Of a DNA stretch of 64,000 nt, positions 30,448 to 40,595 are shown one piece after another; position 1 is the stretch's first letter; every line of letters starts with the position of its first letter. The notes beneath the pieces are model-generated. The model saw nothing but the letters and a program-made list of their open reading frames with translations. It had not been told where the DNA came from and did no database searches. Position numbers and translations under genes: made by a program. The stretch covers positions 1 through 64,000 of the forward strand of contig JABANN010000045.1 of NCBI GenBank assembly GCA_013115125.1, in the 5' to 3' direction. The stretch is from Perkinsus olseni. Taxonomy: Eukaryota > Perkinsozoa > Perkinsida.

Positions 30448-32028
30448 CTACTTTGAGGTTGGCCGGATAAGTTTATTATTAGCCCTTTGCTCTACAATAT
30501 GGGCCGTCCATCCTGTTATTCTAGAAAACACAAAGAGTGGCGTGAAGAGAGGCGTTGGTACCTGTGGGCAAGTGCGCAGATAGGCCGTACCGCGCCCCCT
30601 ACCCCGCAGTAGTGATATGCCGATGCACTGTAAAAGTCGGCGTTGGGATACATCCCCTTCTCGCTCATCATCACCTCCTCTACCCGCTTCGATATGTTGA
30701 ACAACAGCGTGGTTCGACCCGGCTTTTGAGACAGCGCTCGAGAACACTCCTCCATTATTGGTGAGCGAGGGTCCCCGGCCTTGTATCTTGCAGGATAGGG
30801 GCTATGCCACTCAGCCCGGAGCCAAGGCCTACATTCTGTGGCCGAAACCCATCACCAACTTCTTCTGCGAGAACATTTCGTGTAGCTTTCTCTCAGCATC
30901 GTCAGGGTTCTCGAATGTCGATAGCAGCTCCATTGTGGCCTCGTTAGCCCCACCATGCAAGGGACCCCGAAGCGTACCTGAAACTTGCCCTATATTGTCA
31001 ACGGCCGTTGGGCATCCACTCACCAATGGCGGTGGTAAAGGCCGAGTACGCATCGCTTAGTGTTGCAGTGGTGACTCTAGCAGCGAAGGTAGAGGCATTG
31101 TAGTCATGCTCAGCATAGCAGATGAAGGACTTGTCGAGCGTGCCTGCCCAGCGGTGGATAACTCAGCCTCGCACCAGCAACCCGTACGTATCATGTCTCG
31201 ATCAGGGGATGAGTCGTACCCCGACTGATGGAGTAGTCGGAGGAAGTGGGCCGCCATGGTCTCTCGAGGATCGCGCTTGCTCGTGGACACATCGATCCTC
31301 CTCCCATAGTGCGAGAAGTGGAACCAATGTCTACAACCACTGCAGCTCCTTCCTCTGACTGCAGTAGAGACTTACAGAACCGCACAGGGTAGCACGGCCA
31401 TGAGCCTCTCAGCGACATCAACTGCTGTGTCGTCATGGACCCTCACATCGGGGTCCTCTGGCTCCGGTTCGAGGCAGCCAATCAGTGAAACGGACACTCG
31501 CAAGACCTTGCACGAATAACGACCTATCGCAAGGCGTAGAGGCTAGACGGCCTACGTCCATCGGATGGGTATCTTTCGGTAGCATCTCGAGCATGGTCTT
31601 CATGTTGGAGCTGAGTTTCCTAGCAGTCCCTTGCCGCAGCAGGTAAGCGTCGAGTTCACGTCGAGTGGGTAGAGTGCCTCTCAGTAGCAGATACCTATCA
31701 TGGGGTGCCTTGGCCGAGGGAAGCGCCGCCATCACCTACGCGACTTCTTCGAAGGTCTCTGTCTTATCGGTTAAGTCTTTCACGTTGTAACCGCGGTAAT
31801 TGAGACCACTACCGAGGCCGACGGTGCAGATCGCCGAGACGCCGGCCACTACACCGGCCAAGCCATCGGGCTGAACTCCGGATGACATAGGGGAGGATCA
31901 ACGCGCTTGAGAAAGCAAGGGAATTGAGCCGCATTTTCAAAGCCACGAGCATGTGTACGCAAACGTGAGCGACCCGGGAAGTCCGACAGGTGGTTGAGAG
32001 CTCTTAACGGAGCCGGTGCCTTAGGCAT
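30448..32028 (-). CDS. Citrate synthase / 2-methylcitrate synthase, mitochondrial
   Basis: Intron-containing synthase that condenses oxaloacetate with acetyl-CoA or propionyl-CoA. Core exons in order: AGVSAICTVGLGSGLNYRGY (about 31770-31850), YLLLRGTLPTRRELDAYLLR, MLEMLPKDTHPMDVGRLAS, GPLHGGANEATMELL (about 30945-30990, with an active-site His), KKLVMGFGHRMY with the second His, KGMYPNADFYSASAYHYCG, and TPLFTPLFVFSRITGWTAHI with ...VEQRANNKLIRPTSK at the end. This is the bacterial/PrpC-like short form. The LPKDTHPMDV and FYSA motifs suit methylcitrate synthase, known from the propionate pathway of related parasites, but citrate synthase is not excluded. The 5' end is uncertain: an ATG at 31888 starts directly before the core, while an exon from 32028 (MPKAPAPLRALNHLSDFPGR SRLRTHARGF) looks like a mitochondrial presequence. 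Confidence 0.82.
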
Positions 32029-32393
32029 CACCCGAGGGCTGGGACCAGTAGTACTAGAATTGGATCACTTGAAATGCTTCAACCTGCGCTCCGTACCAGC
32101 GATTTCCTTCGCGTTAAAACGGCAAAATTACGGACAATCTACCACGCGCATAATCGTTAAAGCGTAAAGAGATCGCATCATCAGTTAAGGCTTTCCATGA
32201 ATTAAGGATGAAGGAACCTCGCCAGAAGCTACCAAGCCACAACGAGCTGATACGAAGGAACGATGATTGTGAAGTGATTCCCTTCATCGTCCGCTGACTC
32301 GATACACTTACCCTCAGACGGACGAGGCTAACGAAGTGAGCACAGAGAGGTCGGACCTGGACCGCCACCAGAAGCCCTCCTCATCTGAGAACG

Positions 32394-35300
32394 ATGAGGA
32401 TGATGCATACGTCGTGGGTAAAAGGGCCTACTGCTGTTGAGGATCCAAGCGACTTGGCGTCAGTGAGCCCTCCTCGAATATCGAGTGACGACCACCCGGC
32501 CAAATCCTCTTCATCCATCGTCAATGGAAGTAAGAAGCCTCAGAGCTGTAAGAGGCCATCCAACCCTGCCAAGGTACACTAGCAGGCCCTTTGACACCGT
32601 TGGCTCGCCTTCTATGGCGGGGTGTCTTCGAACCTGTCATGACCTCCCGTTGGAGACGACTGATATCAGTCTTATTCATCGTAGCGAAGAGTCGGCTAAC
32701 GGCCTGTACTTGAGGCTGTCGCTTAGGCCGTGTGCCTGGCGCCGTACACCCCTATGATACGATATAAAGGCTTCATAATGGACGACTCAGTAGCGATAGT
32801 GAGTGCACCACAACGAGGTAGTCAGCCTGTCCACAGCGACCTCGGTAGGTGCGCAATCTTAACGTGGTTGGGGAGTCGGTCAGCTGGTCCGAACTCAACA
32901 GCAGAGATTTCTGGGGCCTCAACATGTTCGATGGCGGCTGGACTCACAAATCCTTCCGCCCTATCACCACCATCACGTAGTCACTTGCCAGCTTCGCTCC
33001 GCTAGAAAGGCCTCCCTACGGCAGTTACCGGTGGAACTACCTCCTGCATGGCCTGGACTCGTCGGGCTTTCACGTCGCCAACTTCCTCCTCCACGCTGCT
33101 GTCAGCTTCTTGATGGTAGACTATCAAAAATCCTACACAAACCGTTGAGCACTCATCCAGATTCCGCTATGTACCATCGTATTGGGAGCTCCTCGGCTGT
33201 TGGCCGTCATCGGGGCAGCCTTGTTCGCATGCCATCCGGTGCATACCGAAAATTTGCTGTAACGTGCGGTGGTCCTGAAATCGGTCCAGTGGGGCTGAGC
33301 TAGGTACCTAGTGTGCCGCGCGGACATCCTGGCTGCACTCTTCTCGATAATCTCAATCGTCCTCTATATCTCGGCAGCTGGCCACAACAATAAGGTAGAT
33401 ACCTCCGTCCAGAGGTTTCTGAGGAGCCTGTGGATGTTCAGGCTGACTCGGGCCTTTCCAGGAACGAGGAGGGCCCCCACTGGGTGCTAATGATGTCTGG
33501 TTGTCTCCTTGCGTGTCTTCTCGCCGTGGCGGGAGGGCTATCGAAGGAGGCCGGTTTCACAGTACGCAAGTCGTCTGTATCGCCAATCCGATGCCATCGG
33601 ACTCAGGTCCTACCCATCCTCGTAGGGATTGAGATTTTGCACTTGTGGCGGTCCCTCAGAGATGGGAAGCCTGCGAGCTACTCGCGGGCTACCCAAAGGA
33701 TCGCCATGGTAGACACTTCCCTCGTTCAGTGCTGATCGATGACTTAATCTAGGTCTGCTTTGTGACCATCGCCTGCTTGCTCTGGCGCTATTCTCATACT
33801 CGCGGTGAGGGAGGGGTTGCGGCCTCTATGCGTGCTTTTGGTGGGGCATAGGTACGGACGTTAACATGTCCCCTCAAGACAACCCGGTGCAGTTCGAGAC
33901 TGATAGACTAACCAGGATGCTCACGTGAGGGTTGTTAGACCCTTCCCTGCATAACGAGCCCTTGGAAGATACGCTTTCCTTCACGGCCAATACTTGAAGC
34001 TCCTCATTCTCCCCATGTATTTGTGCTACGACTACTCCCTCAATGCCATCCCAATGCTACGGACCTTCCAAGATTGCAGATTGCTGCTTCCACTAGCCTC
34101 ATACGTGAGCTGCGACCCGGCGCAAGACGCCGCTAGTTGTCTGTGCCACCAGTTACTCATAGCATGCTTGTTGGCGGTTGGACTGAGGCTGCTCACCACT
34201 GTTGGCCTCGAGCGCAGCCATCAATGCTCACGAGAGCGGGGCAAGAACAGTTTGGTCGGCCTCGCGGTGCTGATAGTCACCTGGGTAGTCCTAAGACGAG
34301 TATCGCCACAGTGGAGACGGTCCCTTTGTGCAGTTCCCGGCCTCGAACGTCATGTTCCCCGTTGGCACTGTTATCGGAGAGCGCCTGCTGTATATCCCTT
34401 CCATTGGCTTCATCATGCTGGTCGTAACGTTGCTAGAGTCCTGCGCGAGTCGGCGCAGCGGACTCCTCGACCCGGTCAGCCAACACCGACCATCTCGCCG
34501 GCAGTCCAGTAGACCACCGAGCGGTGTCCTCAGGGTATCTCCCCGAGCGCGTCATTCCGCGGATACTCGTCAAAAAGTCATGTATCGTTAGGGCTCAAAG
34601 CTGGAGCAGGTACGGCCGCTTGGGCGGGCCTTCCGAACAAATCTCTGCTTACCGCTGTGGTAACCTCCACTACTTCGCCAACATGAGTCTTATGGCATTC
34701 CGACGTCACTGTTGCAGGAGGGGTATTTTCAGCAAATCCCAACGCCACAAGGAGCCAAAAGACCTCGCGCAGCAATGGACGAAGGATCGCCAACCGCAGA
34801 GTTTCGATTCTTCCAAGTCCGGGCATCGTGGTACACCTGGGCCGGTGCTGCCAGGCAGGAGCCTTCCGTCTCACTGCTAGGTGTCCCTCGGCTTCGCCGT
34901 CTTCATCCTCATCCCTGTGTTCTCTACCCGAACCTTCTTGCGCGTGCTCGACTGGAGTGATCCAGATGTGAGTCCGCAAGTTCATGCTCGGAGCTGCAGG
35001 TGTGATGACAGGTCCTTTTCGTTGTGGACGGCGTGAGACAGCCGGCGTCGGCTAAAACTCAAGTGAGGTCTCTTCCACTGCCGCTCCTGCCGTCTAGGGA
35101 ATTCTGTGTTAATTTACTTGAAACCTCGGTCGAGTATGATTGGCCTTCCTGGTTGGAGGGCTCGTTCGTCATCAGTTCAACTTGGGTATTACGTACATGC
35201 AGCAGCAGAAGTGGGACGAGGCCGTCGGTGCGCTGGTCCGCTGTGCTCTAGCTGACCCGATGAGCGGCCTGCCGTAGTACCTATTTCTATTCGGCCAGCA

Positions 35301-36605
35301 GCCTGAATCAGGAGGCCACAGGTACTGGCGTATCGGCCAAATCGAGATACTGCGTGGTAACTTCCCTGTAGCTGAACAGTGGTTGATGGAAGCCACCACT
35401 AAGTTTGGGGCGAGCCTCATGGTGAAGGATGAGGAGATCTTCCACGACGCCGCTGTCGCCCTATATCAGAATGGTCGTCGCTCTGCACCGGTTCGAGTCG
35501 CAATCACGGGGTAACTTCAGGCAAGGTCGATATGGCTGTGGAGTATCTTCATATGGCCCTCACTATGAATCCGGACTTTCCGAAAGGACTCAACAATCTA
35601 GCGTGCGCGACGCTGGGAATTGAGTATTCGCAGGGCGAGGAACGCGGGCGATACGGTAAGCCGCGGGGTCGCGAGGTGGTGACGTGTTCGTTATCCTCAA
35701 GTGCAGATGCTGTCGATCGAGCCGCGCATTACGTGAGTCAAGCCATACAGCTCAGTGAGGCGTCTTCGATACAGAACCCGCTTTACTGGCAGAACATGCT
35801 CTTTTTCGCCAAGTACAGTCAGTGGGCCGCCCGCTTGTACCATCGACGAACGCCGAGTTTTCTTGGCGACAGGTTGGCTAACAATATGAAACTGGCCAAG
35901 TCCGCTGAGCGCAAACTTTCCGAGATCATACCTGACATCACCCCGAACGATCTATCGAAGTCTTCAGCCGACTGTAGGTCGTAGGCGGCCGCCTTCTGGG
36001 TCTGATAGTCTACAGTGCATTGTCATGTCACAATCCAATTCAGGCACGTGGGAGTTCGTTCCTGCAGCTTGATAATACATGACTCATGACGGCGGTGTGT
36101 ATGGATGTGCAATCAGTCTCCATATCCACTTGACCACCTGTTGAGCTCCTGTGTTGGTTGGGGTCCGTACGTACTGCCGCTGCATCCAAGATCTGCAACG
36201 TTATCGCAAGATAGTCACCTCATGCCCAACTCCGCTCCACAGCTCTTCCGGAATCGGACTTGCGGAGGCATGGGTGCATCGGGCTCCGACATTTTTGATC
36301 ATCGATACTGCATGATGTACCGTATGGCCGAGTGGATGGGGTTGGTCGAGAGGGGCCCGTGTCCTCGAGCTAACAGGAGGAACAGTCGAACGCCTATGAG
36401 CTCTGAAGAAGCCTACGCGTTCCTTGGGAAAGTGGGAGCATCTGAGGAATCCTCAGCTGCGATGAGGGCCGCCGAGCAGCATGGATCTTACGAAGGCAGC
36501 GCCGAGGCGCCATTGGATACTTGTTCAAAGAACGTTCCCGAGGTCGCGGAAAGTCGAGACCAACCTGATCCTGGCGACGGGGACATGCCCAACAGTTCGA
36601 GTTGA
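32394..36605 (+). CDS. TMTC-type O-mannosyltransferase-like protein (membrane domain plus TPRs)
   Basis: Large intron-rich gene. TMTC proteins are ER membrane proteins with a GT-C-like membrane half and lumenal tetratricopeptide repeats; animal members transfer mannose to cadherins. Visible exons: IRYKGFIMDDSVAIV (about 32760) matching the first-loop DD motif, SRDFWGLNMFDGGWTHKSFR PITT (about 32900-32960), GFHVANFLLHAAVSFLM, AVIGAALFACHPVHTENL, ADILAALFSIISIVLYI, CLLAVAGGLSKEAGF, VMFPVGTVIGERLLYIPSIG. TPR-like exons follow from about 35190: YMQQQKWDEAVGALVRCALA, YWRIGQIEILRGNFPVAEQW and MAVEYLHMALTMNPDFPKGL. The hydrophilic C-terminal part ends at 36605. Family is secure from the FWG...HKSFRP and HPVHTE blocks. 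The start (ATG 32394) and many exon joins are approximate, and substrate in a protist is unknown. Confidence 0.8.
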
Positions 36606-36850
36606 TAGGTGAGCAATAGGGACTTGCCGTGTCGTAGAGTTTCTAAGCACTTTCAGGGCAACGACACATAGTGCTCACTGCAACGTTCATAACGCCGAAG
36701 GTCATGTCATTTCATGCGGAAAAGTTACCTCCTAGAGGTTAGATGAACTCTGTTGTGCGGACTTGGTGACCAACAATCATTGCGACTGTGTTTATGCTCT
36801 GTACCAGGAACGAGAGTTGTTGCGTCAGTGACAAGTGCATGGTACAGAGA

Positions 36851-36923
36851 TGGAGAACCCGGGCATCGATCCCGGTGCCTCTCGCTTGCTAAGCGAGCGC
36901 TCTACCATTTGAGCTAGTCCCCC
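36851..36923 (-). tRNA. tRNA-Ala (anticodon AGC)
   Basis: 73-nt cloverleaf without intron. The acceptor stem GGGGGAC/GTTCTCC contains the G3-U70 pair that identifies alanine tRNA. D-arm GCTC...GAGC; anticodon stem CTCGC/GCGAG with loop TTAGCAA, so the anticodon is AGC. T-arm CCGGG-ATCGATG-CCCGG; discriminator A. The T-loop begins ATC instead of TTC, a small deviation. It lies between the TMTC gene and the BUD23 block. Confidence 0.9.
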
Positions 36924-37082
36924 ATGGTTTTGGACTCTTTGAGCGAGGCTTAACCGCTCCGTTTCTTCAAAAGCGTGGAAGCCTCACAACTTGCCAATCG
37001 CAAGTGCGTGACGTTAACATCTCGACGCTAACAAATCGTCATCGTATCTCGTAATGGCGACTCTTTGGTTGGATAGAATCCC

Positions 37083-37560
37083 CTAGCTGACCGGAACGAG
37101 CACAACGCCGTAAAGATACTTGAAACGTTTTGACGGGAGTCCGCCCTCAATGGGGGCCGGGCTCTCAGCATACAAGGACTCGTCAGGACACGTGTGCATA
37201 ATGGGGAGGAATTCCTCTGCTAGCTGCTCTGCCAGCCATTCTTTGGAGATGCCGCCAGCGCTCGCTTTGGGTCCCACCAGCTCGACATACCTGCATTAAC
37301 CTCATTCCATTCAATGCAAACTTCGGCAGTCCTCGTTACAGCGTACCTCGCCCAGAGTCTCTCCCCAACCAATGCCGAGGGGCCGTAAAGGCCATTAATG
37401 CCTTGCCTTCGATACGTACGGAGTGTCGAATGCACGTAGCCAAGGTGACGTTTGAAGCTCTGGCCATCGTCCGCATTGTCCCGGCCCCCATGAAGGCAAC
37501 ATTCACAGGAGGCGAAAGGCCAGGCCAGAACACACCACTGCCTGCTGGACGGACCGTTTG
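37083..37560 (-). CDS. Coding-like stretch of unclear identity downstream of BUD23
   Basis: Two frames look protein-like: PPVNVAFMGAGTMRTMARAS... (about 37430-37500) and KEWLAEQLAEEFLPIMHTCP ...RFKYLYGVVLVPVS, which ends at 37083. They could be exons of a C-terminal extension of BUD23 or of a separate small gene. No family recognised. Confidence 0.35.
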
Positions 37561-38421
37561 TGATGAAGAACTTGCGTTGGTTGTTGCCGTGAGGGTAGGC
37601 CATGACGAGGGAGTTATCGCCCGCTGCTGCGCATAGCTGCCGAGGCGCACCAGGGACGGGGTACAGTTGGAGACAGAACTGACAAACGCCACGCGATAAA
37701 GCTAGGGCCGCGCCCAAGCTTGTGCCACCGCACCGAGGTTACTTTCACGTCGGGGCAGCCGACAGTCCTTATCCTATCGTCCAGCTCCCTGAAACTCTGA
37801 CGCGTCACATCAGGATTGCCGCCGTGCTCATCTATGAGCCATTGAGCAGCGCTGATGCTCAACACTGTGTCAGCTACACCTGGCCGTAGAGGCCACCTGA
37901 AGGAATCGTGGCACATACTATCGAGGAATGCCGCCAGTGCAGCAGGGCTTACGGTTTGCCCATATCCATCAGCACTTTGTCGACAAGTCCGCCCCGGCCT
38001 TCAATCAGCTCCATCATCGCCATCGAGATGTCAGTGGCTACAATGAATCTGTTCCGCCTTGTGATTGCCCTTGTGGAGAACCCCGAGCCACAACCCAGTT
38101 CCAACCAGAGACCTGACGCGTACCGGCGAGTTATGAATCAGCCCATGCATAGAGGCGGGGGAGACGGTCATACGCAATTGGAGACTTCCGAGTGGAAACT
38201 CCCGTTCGACAGTCCTCAGATTCCCCACCTGCGCCATCGACCGAACCCTTGGTCTTCATCAGCTGCACTGCTGTTGCCGTGAGTTCCGCCTGGATCTTCT
38301 GATTGCTCACACTGCCGTACTTCTCAGCCTCTTCTGCCGACGAGTAGGCGTTACCGCCCGGACCAGCAACCACCTCAGGCTTGGTCGAGTCTCTCTGGCG
38401 TTTCCTTCCAGTGTGAGGCAT
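37561..38421 (-). CDS. BUD23: 18S rRNA (guanine-N7)-methyltransferase BUD23
   Basis: SAM-dependent methyltransferase that makes m7G in 18S rRNA with its partner TRM112 during small-subunit maturation. ATG at 38421 gives MPHTGRKRQRDSTKPEV, then YSSAEEAEKYGSVSNQKIQA, which fits the family opening (Y...EA.KY..N..M..IQ..M). The SAM-binding core is LELGCGSGFSTRAITRR ...ATDISMAMMELI (about 37980-38095), followed by LMDMGK. The diagnostic DTVLSISAAQWLIDE (about 37840-37880) and FCLQLYPVPGAPRQLCAAAG ...NNQRKFFI (about 37560-37690) complete the fold. The usual basic C-terminal tail is not obvious, so the 3' end is approximate. It starts 94 bp after the stop of the nucleoporin gene on the same strand; with the Nopp140-like gene nearby it forms a nucleolar/nuclear-pore cluster. 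Confidence 0.85.
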
Positions 38422-38514
38422 CGTAAAGGAGAGCACCTCGAGACATATGATTCCATCAACACCGTCCGCTCCCCCACTAGCAGCAACACAAGGACAGAGG
38501 AATGGTGGGAAATT

Positions 38515-40401
38515 CACATATGGCCCAGTGCCCGTAGCGGGTCCCCATGGGACCGGTATTGTTGTTGATGGGACTTAACCGCCTTAGAATGCACGTTCTC
38601 TACGTCTGATACGGTCTTGCGCATCTCCGACTGAAGCTGCTGTATGCAGATGGTCTGACCAGGGAAGAGCATCTCTATAGTCGGGAGCCTCGCAGCTTGT
38701 CGGGTACCTGGTCCTTAACAATCTTCAACAACTTCTGCTGGTCAGCACTCGATAGCTCCGCTGTCGACCCGGGCGCCCCAGGAGCTCCACTGCGCTGCTC
38801 CGCCATGCTGGCCTGAGACGAGGCGATCCATCCGCAGCCGGTAAAAAGGAGACACTACCTTGTAGCGAGCCTCAGCGAAACGCCCCTGTACAACAGCAGC
38901 CCGACGCTCCAACTCGGAGTAAGCAGCTTCAGCCTGAGGTGGTTGGCCCTTAGAAGCGATGATGGCCCGTACCGCAACTACCTGTGCATAGGCTCCCCCC
39001 ACCAACTGTTGCGGCTGCCGCGACTGCGCTAGCTTGTCGATGAGGGCCGCTACGTTGGTGAGCTTGCTGACTGACAATAGAAGCCTACTTAGCATGAAGC
39101 AGTGCCGCCGGACTTTACTTAGTTGTTGATGCCTTAGCCTGGCTTTCTCTAGCTCTTTCAGCGTAGTAACGGAGACATAACCTTCTAAGTTGGAATATTG
39201 AACCTGAGCAGCAGGGCCTGTCGCCGGCAAATATTCTCGAGTGACCCCGTAACCACAATATAGACCGGCTTCAACTATCAATCCCTCTTCCGGATTCTCA
39301 TCCCGGGAGCGGCTCCTCACGAATAGCGATGAGTCCGCGACTGCGGCAAGCTTCAACCTCGGGAGCGCCCCGCATCGGCCCGGGACACTCCGATGATTGC
39401 TACTTTAACGTTTTCCATCATCCCCTCAGCCTGAGCCACGAGCTTCTGCTGCTCGGAGACTCTCGATACCATCTGGTCAACTGACGTCATAGGCAGTGGG
39501 TAGGCCCACACACCCTGGGCTGCTGAGTCCGGACGATCCAGCATAGCCGGGCACAGGTCCTGAAGGCGCCATTCAACGGGAGGAGCTCAGCGTCGTCCTA
39601 ACCTTGGCCATTTGCCACTTCATCTGATCGGGCCCATGCACGGAGGACTGATACGGCTGGGCGAAAACTTGCATTGCTTGGTTTTTATTATCTGTCATTA
39701 CGTACCTGACAGCCTCTCGTTGCGCGAGTCAGAGAGGCTGACGGCAAAGGTGGTACGTGAAAGCGATCATTCGAGGCTGAGTGGCCGTGGTGATCTGATT
39801 CATTCGGCTTCCGAACTCGGCTATGGCGGCCTGTGCCTCTTGAGACGACTGCAAGCCGCCTGCTGCTGCCAAGCCTGAGCGGTAGCCAGACTCTCCTGGA
39901 CAAGTGTGAATTGGGTACCGCCCTATTACCGGATCCACTGCCAGCTGCCCCACCGAACAGCCCCCCACCACTGGACTGAGCACCACCTCCGAAAAGCCCA
40001 CCGCCGCTCGACTGAGCACCACCTCCGAACAGCCCTCCACCGCCACCACTACTGGCCGGCGCACCGAAGAGACCGCCTCCACCACTGCTCGGAGCCGATC
40101 CGAAGAGCCCTCCACCCGCGCTGCTGCTGGTAGCGCCACCGAACAGACCCCCACCAGTGTTGCCTCCCCCTCCAAACAGTCCTCCTCCTCCACTACTCGA
40201 AGCCCCCCCACCAAAGAGAGAACTTCCACTGCCCGGCGTTGATCCGAAAAGGCCGCCTCCAGAGCTCTGCTGAGCCGGGGTGCTGCCGAAGAGCCCCCCG
40301 CCCGCTGACGATTGGGGTGTCGAGCCGAACAGCCCTCCAGCCGAGCTCTGCGATCCCCCGCCAAACAAGCCAGTAGAAGAGCCAGTAGACGCTCCGAACA
40401 T
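38515..40401 (-). CDS. GLFG nucleoporin, Nup54-like
   Basis: Nuclear pore channel nucleoporin. ATG at 40401 opens MFGASTGSSTGLFGGGSQSS and about 150 residues of GLFG-type repeats spaced by Gly/Ser (about 39930-40401), the disordered barrier domain. The structured part is spread over exons: QEAQAAIAEFGSRMNQITTA with QPRMIAFTYHL, NKNQAMQVFAQPYQSSVHGP, MTSVDQMVSRVSEQQKLVAQ, LKELEKARLRHQQLSKVRRH ...LIDKLAQ, and near the end STAELSSADQQKLLKIVKDQ and QQLQSEMRKTVSDVENVHSK. The order, FG domain then helical coiled-coil with a K..H..L..R element, matches Nup54, part of the Nup62 complex. Nup58 is a weaker alternative. The stop at 38515 follows ...LRALGHM. Exon joins are approximate. Confidence 0.75.
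39930..40401 (-). repeat. GLFG repeat coding region of the nucleoporin
   Basis: Roughly a dozen GLFG or SLFG units separated by Gly/Ser-rich spacers of 6-12 residues, for example GGGLFGSTPAQQSSGGGLFG. It is in frame throughout and part of the first exon. Confidence 0.9.
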
Positions 40402-40595
40402 GCTGGCCTTACAACGCTAAATGCAAGGCCCCATTCCGCCATCCACTTTGAACCCAACACCTTCATCAACCTTAGACGTTTGAGGAAGCAATCTATGTCA
40501 GGAGAAAGTAGAAACGTAATAGAGGCTTCAAGCTTAGTCAACTGCAGTGATGATAATACTATACAGATGAGAATAATCATCACGACGACGATGTT

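Noticed and set aside
38742-39356. 204-codon minus-strand frame as a gene of its own
   Set aside because: Its helical content (LKELEKARLRHQQLSKVRRH) fits the coiled-coil part of the nucleoporin upstream, so it is taken as an exon of that gene.
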